A stretch of DNA of 64,000 nucleotides. Origin: Hsuehochloa calcarea (taxonomy: Eukaryota; Streptophyta; Magnoliopsida; Poales; Poaceae). The first letter of the stretch is position 1. Every line of letters begins with the position of its first letter. The position numbers were made by a program, and so were the translations under genes. A model generated the notes under the pieces. The model was not told the DNA's origin and did not search any database. It worked only from the letters and a program-made list of their open reading frames with translations. Location: NCBI GenBank assembly GCA_036346395.1, contig JAYEVG010000103.1:62001-126000 (forward strand), written 5' to 3'. Below, in pieces: positions 55,739 through 64,000 of this stretch.

Positions 55739-58547
55739 TATAGCGTCCTGTTTTTCGGAGTTTTTGAAAATTTTAAAAGAGAACCATTTGTTTCTTTTTT
55801 GCCAAAAGCTTAATTTGGAAATTTCAAAATCCATTTGCAGTTTAATATGAGTTAATCAAACTTCAATTAAATTAAAGTTGGTTTGATTGAGTTTTCTGGA
55901 ATTTAAAATCAAAATTATTATTTTAAGAATTTTCTTGGATTTATTGGATTTTAAAAAGGGTTTTTCCTTTTTCCCGAAATTAAAAATTATTTTATTTGTA
56001 AAAGAAAAAGAAAATTTAAAGTTAAAAGTATTTTTATTAAGTCCATAATAATTCAAGGAATTTCTGTGAATTTTTCTAGAATTTTTGGAGTCTATTTGCT
56101 ATTTTCTAAATTGCATTTTGATTTGTTTGAATTTCTGAAAATCAAAAACTATTTTAAAACCCTTTTCTGTTCTTGGGCCGAATCTCTCCCGGCCCAATCC
56201 CTATTCCCCGGCCCGGCCCGCTCCCGCGCCCGTCGGCCCGCTCCTCTCGCGCCTCGCGCCCGGCCGCCCGATCTTCATCAAGCGGCTCCCGCTCGTCGTC
56301 TCGCCGCGCCGCTCCCTCTCTCTCCGTCGCCGCGCTTGAAATCGCCGCTTGAATCCAGCGCCGCGCCGTCCGTCGCCGCGCGAATCCCGCGCCGTGCCGT
56401 CTCGTCCCGCCTCCGCCCGCGCCTTACCACCGCGCGTCCCGTCCGTCGCCCGTGCTTCTCCTCGCGCTATAAATGTCGCGCCGCGCCTCTCCCTCTCTCT
56501 CTCTTCTTCTCTCTCTCTCGGTCGCGTTAGCGCCGCTCCTCCCTCTTCTCCTTCGCCCGCGCTTGCGTCTCCGTAGCGCCGCCTCCGCCGCCGTCTTCCC
56601 GGCCCGCCGCCGCCACCTTCCGTCTCTCTCTCTCTCTCTCTCTGACCCGCGGGCCCGAGCCCACGCGGTCACCCACGTGGCGCCACGTCGGCGCCGCGTC
56701 AGCGCCGTTGCCCGCGTGGCTGCCACGTAGCGCGCACGTGTGCGCTGACGTCAAAACCGGGATTTTTCAATTGAAAAATAATTCCGAAAATCCGAAAAAC
56801 CCTAATTCTATCATTTTATGTGATTTCCAACTTCTTTTGGCCATAACTTTCACATCCGAACTCCGATTTGGGTGATCCAAATTTCTAAATTTATATAAAT
56901 TCATCCTCTTTCATTTGGTTCTGGTTTTGTAATTTTTGGAGTTCATTTGGTGCTGTTTTATTTATTTGTTGCTATTCTCGCACGTGTAGATTCCGGCGTT
57001 TCGGAAGATTTCTTCGACCCGACGACCGAAGATCCGCTCCTCGCCAACGAAGGCAAGTCGTAGGCCTTTGATCATGTTGAACCCATTTTACAAAAGTATA
57101 TTGCTTTAAATTATCATGCATGGCTAGTTTTATTAAAAATGATTTTGGGAGTAGATAATTACCAAATTGCCTTTATGCCCCTTGATGAATTGAAAATGAA
57201 ATGTCTCCTTGATTGACATATATCCTTGGACACCTTAGGTTGGTTATTACTAGTTGGACATAATTGTATTGCCAACTTGGGAGCGTATTATTGCTTAGAC
57301 ATGCTCTAGTTACCCGCAGTACTTTCGATCACATGTTTATGATGAATGAAATTTGACTAATGGAACTATGGAATTGTGGTGTGAGGCCACTTTTACTAAA
57401 AGATGTTGTGCCATGGCAGGGATTGCCATTTGGTGAGTATGAACAAAAATGATTTATGCTCGGGCTTGAGGTAGGGAGCTAGAGTGGGTGCGTAATGCAC
57501 ATTGGGTTGTGGTAGACTTATGCGGCGACCAACTAAGGACTTAACTTTGCAAGTCATTGATCTGGGTCACCTCGTGCAACCATAAGTCCGGTATGGGACG
57601 GACTGGCCAATTAATTAGGAAAGTTTTGAGTCGGTTACATTGTGGTACATTTATTGGCGCAAGAGGGTGTGATGGCGAAACCTTAGCGGCGAACAGAGGC
57701 AAAATGGAACTTTGTAAAAGCCTTGTCACGTGCTCTAGACTACTCACCTAAGGAAGTGGCGGTGGTATCGGCGGATGCCAAACAAACTAGAGAATTCGTG
57801 TCTTGTGGGTAAAGCTGTACAACCTCTGCAGAGTGTCAAAATCTATTGAATAGCCGTGTCCCGATTACGGACATGCACAGTGATTTCGCGCAAGGGGTAG
57901 TATTTTCAAAAATATGGTTTGGTTCGATAGAAACGTTTGGTTGGAATGGTTGGGAAGTGAACGGGATGTTCACTGTTTGTTTCAAAAGAACTTGGTTATC
58001 TATGTATTATTCTTTTTAAATCCTGCTCTACAATCTAATTATTGTATTTACTATTAAACTTGCTTTCTGCTAATTAACCATAAAGCTATCTTTGCTTAAG
58101 CCTATCATGAATACTATGTGCATACATTTCTCTTCGACTTGCTGAGTACTTTATGTACTCACGGCTTTATGCCCCTTTGTTGATCAGTCCCAGCAGAAGA
58201 TTCAGGAAATATTGAGTTCTTCGAAGAAGGCTACTTTGAGGACTTCGCGAACTAGGTCACGTCCTCCACTCGATTGCCTGTGGGCATGTCGATTGGTCTC
58301 CACGTATTTTGAGATTTCCGCTACCAGTTACTCTGTTGTTGCTAAGCCCTGTGAGGCAACTTTTGTAAGAACTTGACCATAAGGTCTTCGTTGTTTTAAA
58401 TAATATTACTTTGTCTGCTTCATTAGTTCGTTGTTGAATGGTTATGACTTCATCATTGTTGCAACTGTGCAAGCTAGCTACTGATCATGGGACTAGCTTG
58501 GTATGCACAGAGGGTCCTGGGGGTTGTCTGACACCCGGGGTCCGACA
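55739..58547 (+). repeat. 3' LTR of the chromovirus (family A)
   Basis: It begins TATAGCGTCCTG (G to A at the second base) and ends GGGGTCCGACA, followed by the ACGGG duplication. The TATA box is at 56468-56474. The AT-rich first 420 bp and the block 56780-57060 are almost identical to the 5' LTR. Confidence 0.95.
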
Positions 58548-58552
58548 ACGGG

Positions 58553-60473
58553 CCAGAGGTTACTTTGCACTTAACGCACATGTTAGTCACACAATGCAAA
58601 ACCAGGTTTTATTATCTCCCTCGTTTTCTGTTCATGGGCCCGCTCGTTAGTTGGACATCAATACATTTGAACACGGCTAATGAATACTTAATGCTAATTC
58701 AAAAGTAATTTGGTTAATCCCCAGGCTACAGTAACTATCGGAATTTTTGACAACAGGGGAACTCTCACCATGAGTTTGCCCGGTGACTTATCGACCTTTG
58801 TGGTCTACTACGCGCGAACCAAGAGCAGAAATGGAAACCTTGTGACCTTGCAAACCTATCGGTGGCCGGAGATGGGCTGTAGCAGTGGTGCGACGATGAA
58901 GTGTGGCGGTTAAGCTATGGCCAAAGTGACTAACCCGACTCGGCTACGCATTGAGCCAAGAGAAGAGTGCTTAAGCATCTAGGGGAACCAGAGGACCTAC
59001 CAGAACCACGAGGGTGGTTGGAGAATCACTGTGGTGCTCTGGCGACGTTTGACCAACGGCGGTGATAAGAGCTCTATGTGGAGAAGATAACCTAGGTAAC
59101 GAGAGAGAAAAATAATGGTCGGGATGGCTTAAGTATGGCTCAAAGATGCTCTGAGAGAGATAAAATCAGACAGAGGCTTACCAGACTAAGATGAGATCGA
59201 AAGAATCGAAGTTTGCCGGAGATAGAGAAAATCCAAAATTTTGATGATCCTATGAACCAATATACAAATTTGATTGAGGGGAATTAATACTTATACCCAA
59301 AGGCACGTGGAGACGCATAAAAGAGAGAAGGGATCTCCCTGGACACGAAGATGACGTGGTGATGGCACTCTAGGCGTGCTTTGGAGCTGAGAAAGACACT
59401 TCGGTGTTGCAGGAGCTAAGTGCAAAGACAAGGACTCAAATTACTATAATGAATACAGCAAGAATCAAGGGTAAAGACAAAAAAAGAACGAGAGGAAATG
59501 CCTCAGTGAGGAAACAGAACGATCGAGTTCATTTGATGGGCCGAGAGAGAGGTGGTGATGTTTTGAGGACCTTCCACAACGGAAAAAGTTACAGAGTTAC
59601 ATCGTGGTGTCCTAGGATTGGCTAGTGTTGGCGGTGGCAAGACGGCTTCCTTTTGCATGGACGGAAACACACAGGCGAGCGCCAGCTCCTACTTGCCGCT
59701 CTAGAGCTCGCGAAGGCGCTGGCGAAGCGGTGAATACAACGACACTGGCGAGTGGGGCCGAGGCATCAGCGACACGACGAATCGTCATGGTCGGGCTCTG
59801 GTGCGCGTGAGTGAATGGGTTGGGTCCAGTCAAGTCCAATGGTTTGAGTCAAACTAAGTCAAAGTGGTTCAGGTAGGTCAAACATTGCTATGGCCAACAG
59901 TTGACTGAGTTTGAATTCTAAAACCCCTTTTTGACCAGTGGTTTAAAATAGCAAATAAAATTAGCAAATTCTAAAACAAATTCAAGAGATTCTTGAGATG
60001 ACATAGAACTCATATAAATATTCAAACCGCACTGTTTATGATTAACATGTTATTTAAAAATCATTTACAATAATTGTTAGACCTTGTGGCTAAGTCTAAT
60101 ATATTTTAGCTGATGAATAATTGACAATGTTATTTGCAGATATTATTTGAGGCGTGTTGTGGTGTGTGAACTTATGTACGATCCTACAATAATGTTTATG
60201 AATTGATTTTGAATTTTTCTCAAGGTCTAATTGGATTCTAAATTTTTATAAAAAAATATTTATTAATGATAATTATTCTAGTATTTAAATAAATTATTTT
60301 CTAGAGGCATTCACAAGCATTTATTTTATTTCATTGTAACTTTGATTAGAGTTAGATGTTTGAATTTGATTTGAATTTTTTTAGATGTAAAATTTATGCA
60401 CATGCTCCAGAAATAACATGAAATTCTTATGAGATGCATCTAAATCCCATTAATTAAAAATGAGTCTATGACA
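58553..60473 (-). repeat. Right-hand piece of the ~4.1 kb solo LTR
   Basis: Noncoding. A GC-rich patch lies at 59620-59820 and AT-rich sequence at 59930-60470, ending CTATGACA before the GTAGA duplication. Open frames of 60-75 codons show no domain. Confidence 0.65.
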
Positions 60474-60478
60474 GTAGA

Positions 60479-60824
60479 CTCTTTGGTCCAGTTGTGGTCG
60501 TCTGATCGTCCGATTTCAAAACGCTCTAAGGACCATAGCTGAAGAACCAGCAGGTTTCCGGAGATGATGGAGCTATCCACGAACCCGATGGGGCTGCCGC
60601 GCAGGAAGGCAGTACATCACACATAGAACCGCCGGGCCCCAAGCGTACGACTGGATCACCTCTACCTCCAAGTCTGCCACCTCGTGGGCGTAGCGGATCA
60701 TGTTCTTGTTGACGTTGTCGTCGTGGGACCCTAGGAACATCACCCACCCGAATAGCCATAGTAAGTAAGCCTCAAAGCGCCTCCTCACCGTGCACTTAGG
60801 TGCATCCTCTGTGATACGCTCCGT
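60479..60824 (-). pseudogene. Plant mobile domain (PMD) gene, central exon (part 1 of split exon)
   Basis: The minus-strand acceptor TTGCAG precedes 60824. The exon reads RRRFEAYLLWLFGWVMFLGS, then EVIQSYAWGPAVLCVMYCLP. After a frameshift near 60605 it continues RGSPIGFVDSSIISGNLLVL and QLWSLERFEIGRSDDHNW. These are the AYLLYLxG, SWGxAVLAxLYxxL and LLxLQxWxxERFxIGRP signatures of the PMD domain. At 60478 the exon meets the GTAGA duplication of the 4.1 kb LTR and continues in the same sense at 40490-40414. Upstream exons are cut off by the gypsy element starting at 60914. Confidence 0.88.
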
Positions 60825-60913
60825 CTGCAAGAAGACAGAGACACATCACTAAGTTGCACAAAACAATTGAAGTGGAAAGACAATAGTTATAAAAACTTAT
60901 GTAGAACTGGCAG

Positions 60914-61178
60914 TGTAATACCCCGGAAACGAAAAGAGTAAAGAATTGAATCGAGTAATTTGAATGGAAGCTAGGGAAAGAAAAGACAATTAAAGGAGTA
61001 GAAATTCTTGAAAAATAGAAGGGGTTTTCCATAAACTCTCTACAACCTGGGCCTGGGCCACGGCCCAGGAGGGGCCCATGTGGTGGCCGGCCATAAGAGG
61101 GGGGGTTCCCACCCCCCAAACCCTAAACTCCACATTTCTCTCCCTCTCCCCCCTTTGGAGCCGCCGCCCCCCTTGCAT
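60914..61178 (+). repeat. Truncated 5' LTR of the family-B element
   Basis: It matches 62384-62640 closely (tgtaataccccggaaacg, ggcccatgtggtggccggcc, ccaccccccaaaccc) and breaks in the C-rich run after ccgccgcccccctt. The sequence then jumps to unrelated internal DNA, so about 2.1 kb of LTR, the PBS, gag and most of pol are deleted. Confidence 0.88.
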
Positions 61179-62383
61179 TCGTTTAACTATCAATTATAAG
61201 AGCAATCTGTTGTAGAGATTTTGGAAGTTAAATCTGGGCTTTGCATTCGTTTATGCTAGACCTTTGGTCACCTACTGATTGTGTGTATAGAGGGTGGAAT
61301 AAATGAGTTTCGAGCATGTTTATGCTAGGACCCTTTTGAAGCAAATACATTAGCATGTGTCTTGGCGATTACGAGTTGTTCTTGAAAATTTGAGGTAATG
61401 TGATTGTGTGGTATCTATCTGTGGCGCTTTGGGTGCCTTTAATCAAATTAAGGTTGAATAGTAGAACGAGATGTCTAGAGCAATTAAAAAAAATTTAATG
61501 GAGTCTCTCCACCATGGTGTGGATGATGTATTCCAGTTTGAGCATAATTTGATAATGTTCAATTAAGAGGTTTAATCTCTTGAGGTATGCGATGAATTAA
61601 TTCCAATATTGAAGAAGTTTTACTCCTCGAGAGAGAAGCGGAAGAAACAATGTTTTCTCGGAAAATGATCGTCTCCTTGCTTCTCGTTTGGGTTTTGTCT
61701 TTGTTGATAAGTGTTTTCGCACTTTGAGTTGGGGCCGTGTTGGCATGGTGAATCTTTCAGTTTAGTCGGATAAAAGAAATATTTGATTTGAGTATTCAAG
61801 CAAATTTCTCTTTTAGTTTCGTGGTGTTCTTTTCGCAAATTGATTCATTGGAAGTGGAATTGCTTTCTTGATGAATTGTCACATTTGGGATTTAACCTTT
61901 TGGTGAAGAGTTAACATTGCGTGGTTGCGATGAGAACTCTCTATTTTTAGTTGGATTCTCTTCATTTACGCGTTAGAAGAAATTAGGAAGTCGGCTTATC
62001 GCTTTGACCGTCACGGTACATACGCGAAATGCGCAACGTAAGGTGCGTCTTTGGTCTTGAGTGAGCAGCAGGACTATTCAAAGTTGGAGATTAAGTTAAA
62101 AACGTTGGCCATCGAGTAAGGTCTTACCTTCGATACTCTTATGATGAGTGTACCTAGAAAGTTCAAGTTGATTGTTAGGTCAGACGTCGCTTCACATCTT
62201 TGCTTTGTGGTTTCTCTATTCCGAGAGAGAGGCTACTTGGGAGATAGAGTCTCGCATGCGCGAGCAGTATCCAGACCTGTTCGTTTCTGGTACGTGTTTA
62301 TCCTTGATAATTTCCAGGCGTAGTTTTTGTTCGAGTGGATTGGCCTGTAGATTCGAGGTCGAATCCTATTAAGGGGGGTAGAA
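61179..62383 (+). pseudogene. 3' end of gypsy pol and 3' UTR of the family-B element
   Basis: Decayed sequence parallels 38100-38980. Near 62235 a readable terminal pol motif EATWEIESRMREQYPDLFVSG appears. The PPT aaggggggta is at 62371-62380, just before the LTR. No enzymatic domain remains. Confidence 0.75.
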
Positions 62384-64000
62384 TGTAATACCCCGGAAAC
62401 GAAAAGAGTAAAGAATCGAATCGAGTAATTTGAATGGGCCGGAAAGAAAAGACAATTAAAGGAGTAGAAATTCTGAAAAATAGAAGGGTTTTCCATAAAC
62501 TCTCTACAACTGGGCTGGGCCACGGCCAGAGGGGCCCATGTGGTGGCCGGCCATAAGGGGGGGTTCCCACCCCCCAAACCCTAAACTCCACATTTCTCTC
62601 CCCCTCCCCCCTTTGGAGCCGCCGCCCCCCCCCCCTTCCCCCTTGCTGTGCACCGCCTTGTACGTCGATTTTGGGTAAGATGCGTTCGTTTTCTGTCCTG
62701 TACATCTTTTAGAAAGTTGTAGGTATTGTTCTTAGCTTTCCATATCCACCGAAATCACGTGATTCCACCTTACGGTTTAGGAGATATGATTTTTTTAGTG
62801 CGCGCTGTTCTGTCTGTCTGACGAGAAGGATCTGTCGTCTTGATCCTAGGTTTTGATTTAGTTAGAGGCATTTCCAGAACCTCCACCCCAATAATTTATT
62901 GTAGCCCTTTAAATTATCTTTCAAATATGATAAAGATCATCTCCATTGGATCTGTATAATGAAAGTTATGATATTTTCTTTACCACTATTCTGAATTATG
63001 GTCAGATAAATGTTAGTGTTTTCATCTATTGTTTAGACTATTGTATAGGCCGAATCTGGGGTTTTGCCCTTCTAGAGTTTTATTCCTGGGAACGTTAGCT
63101 TTCTTTTGGTACTGAGATCAGGAAAATCAGATTTGTAGTTTGGGAGATATGAATTTTTGATTACGAACTGTCCGGTCTGTCTGAAAACTGAGGTCAGTAG
63201 GTTTGTCCCTCGGTTTTGTTCAAATTAGGGGCCGAATCAGAACCTTCACCCAACTAAGTTATTTTAGCTCTAAAAATTATCTTTCCAAGCTGATAAGAAT
63301 CATTCTCATTGGATCAATAGGTTGAAAGTTACGCCATTTTCTTTATCTCTGATCTGTATTCTGGACAGACGTAGATGGGTTGTGTTTAGCTGATAATTAG
63401 CCCTCTGTTTTGGCCGAATCAGGGGATTCCGCCAACTAATGTTTTGTAGCCTGATCTGTTAAGATTCAGTGAGCACTGGTTTCAGGTCTTTTAGAGTTAC
63501 AGAAAATTAATGGTGAATTTTCTCGAACCGCTGCTCAGAAGGGCTGAAATATGGCTGAATAGTTTATTTTTCATTTTGGGTCTATGCGGTATATTGGATA
63601 GTCAGGGGTTATTGTAGAACACCGGTAGCAGTGTTATATCGTTGTTCTTATTTTGGAAACATGCTTGTGTAGGCGGCGAGGCATCATGTGTGGGAACACC
63701 TCCGTTGCCTACTAACGAGTCACAACGCGAAAGGCAAGTACTGTATGTTAACTGGTGTTGAATTCAAAGGAATGCATAATGATATGTTGTTTACATGAAT
63801 GTTCTTGTGCTTTGTTCATGGTGTTGATATACTGCAAGTGACTAGTGTTGCCTTATTGGTACATTATGTTGAGTGTGAATACATACTTATACTTGTTTAC
63901 ACATGTTGTTGAATGCCATGTGTCTTTTCCACTAATGTGTGTTATTCATTCATACCATGAGAAATCATCATATTCATTCATAAAATTCATTATGACCACT
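62384..64000 (+). repeat. 3' LTR of the family-B element, truncated by the window end
   Basis: It starts TGTAATACCCCGG. It aligns with the reverse complement of the solo LTR at 1114-3536 up to about position 1874 of that copy, so roughly 760 bp should lie beyond the window. Shared landmarks are the GC-rich leader, gcgcgctgttctgtctgtctgac near 62800, and the ccattggatctgtataatg block near 62940. Confidence 0.93.

Larger units (their letters stand above)
47811..58547 (+). mobile_element. Complete Ty3/gypsy chromovirus (Tekay/Del-like), TSD ACGGG
   Basis: 10737 bp, flanked by the perfect duplication ACGGG (47806-47810 and 58548-58552). LTRs are 2827 and 2809 bp. Order inside: PBS, gag with capsid and knuckle, protease, RT, RNase H, integrase and a C-terminal chromodomain-like tail, then the PPT. 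Long LTRs plus a chromodomain suggest the Tekay/Del lineage, which often targets heterochromatin. Many small frameshifts and stops break the polyprotein, although the AT-rich LTR segments are nearly identical between the two ends. It inserted in the 4.1 kb LTR that splits the PMD gene. Confidence 0.95.
40491..60473 (-). mobile_element. ~4.1 kb solo LTR inserted in the PMD exon, carrying two nested elements; TSD GTAGA
   Basis: Plus-strand ends are TGTGGGGATCCCC at 40491 and CTATGACA at 60473, flanked by the perfect 5-bp duplication GTAGA (40486-40490 and 60474-60478). Subtracting the CACTA element (40841-45973 plus its 3-bp duplication) and the chromovirus (47811-58547 plus 5 bp) leaves 4105 bp. 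The host pieces are 40491-40840, 45977-47810 and 58553-60473. None contains a PBS, gag or pol. A GC-rich patch at 59630-59810 resembles an LTR leader. The strand call rests on that leader lying toward the right end and is tentative. It could instead be another kind of TG...CA element. The target duplication and the restored exon make the insertion itself secure. Confidence 0.8.
60914..64000 (+). mobile_element. Family-B Ty3/gypsy element with internal deletion, running off the window
   Basis: The truncated 5' LTR (60914-61178) starts TGTAATACCCCGG. Internal DNA is only about 1.2 kb and keeps just the 3' end of pol, then a PPT and a 3' LTR that continues past 64000. The left flank is GGCAG, the candidate target duplication to look for beyond the window. 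The insertion lies in the intron upstream of the PMD central exon. Confidence 0.88.

Noticed and set aside
1..64000. tRNA, rRNA or other structural RNA genes
   Set aside because: No cloverleaf, rRNA or snRNA signature was noticed. The tRNA-like words seen are the primer-binding sites of LTR elements.

Overview
This window looks like plant nuclear heterochromatin, most likely from a grass (Poaceae). The grounds are the transposon types seen: a Tekay/Del-like Ty3/gypsy chromovirus with 2.8 kb LTRs, a SIRE/Maximus-like Ty1/copia element, a CACTA element with CACTACTACAAAAAGG ends, and plant mobile domain (PMD) and GRF zinc-finger remnants of the kind scattered through grass genomes. GC-rich, CpG-rich LTR segments alternate with AT-rich spacers. 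The genus cannot be fixed from the sequence alone. I see no intact host gene and no RNA gene.

Layout. 1-5.4 kb: a gypsy LTR (family A) entering from the left edge, split by a minus-strand solo LTR of family B (TSD CCATT), followed by another LTR tail. 5.4-10 kb: decayed sequence with short tandem duplications and an old family-A-like LTR. 10-11 kb: an unidentified minus-strand fragment with an internal duplication. 11.3-13.5 kb: a decayed minus-strand copia element. 13.5-18 kb: unassigned sequence with one MITE-like element and A/T-rich repeats. 18-19.6 kb: minus-strand GRF-like and possible PMD-tail remnants around a 121-bp tandem repeat. 19.65-39.33 kb: a minus-strand gypsy relic whose LTR is split by a complete copia element (22516-33503, TSD CATAT), abutting a second, plus-strand gypsy relic. 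39.3-60.8 kb: a minus-strand PMD gene whose exon is cut by a 4.1 kb solo LTR (TSD GTAGA). That LTR itself carries a CACTA element (TSD ACT), which holds a solo copia LTR (TSD CGAAT) and an uninterrupted unknown ORF, and a complete chromovirus (47811-58547, TSD ACGGG). 60.9 kb to the right edge: a deletion-bearing family-B gypsy element in plus orientation.

The window is best read as layered insertions. Six insertions have matching target-site duplications at both ends (CCATT, CATAT, GTAGA, ACT, CGAAT, ACGGG), which lets the order of events be reconstructed. Removing the stack between 40491 and 60473 rejoins a single PMD exon. Both complete LTR retrotransposons have very similar LTR pairs in their ordinary segments yet broken coding frames. 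Their differences concentrate in CpG-rich or palindromic-motif segments, which points either to consensus error or to a real local instability.

No proven new biological system is visible. The best candidates for novelty are the unbroken unknown ORF in the CACTA element, the inverted-repeat hairpin element beside it, and the palindromic GGTCSGACC motif arrays in the copia LTRs.
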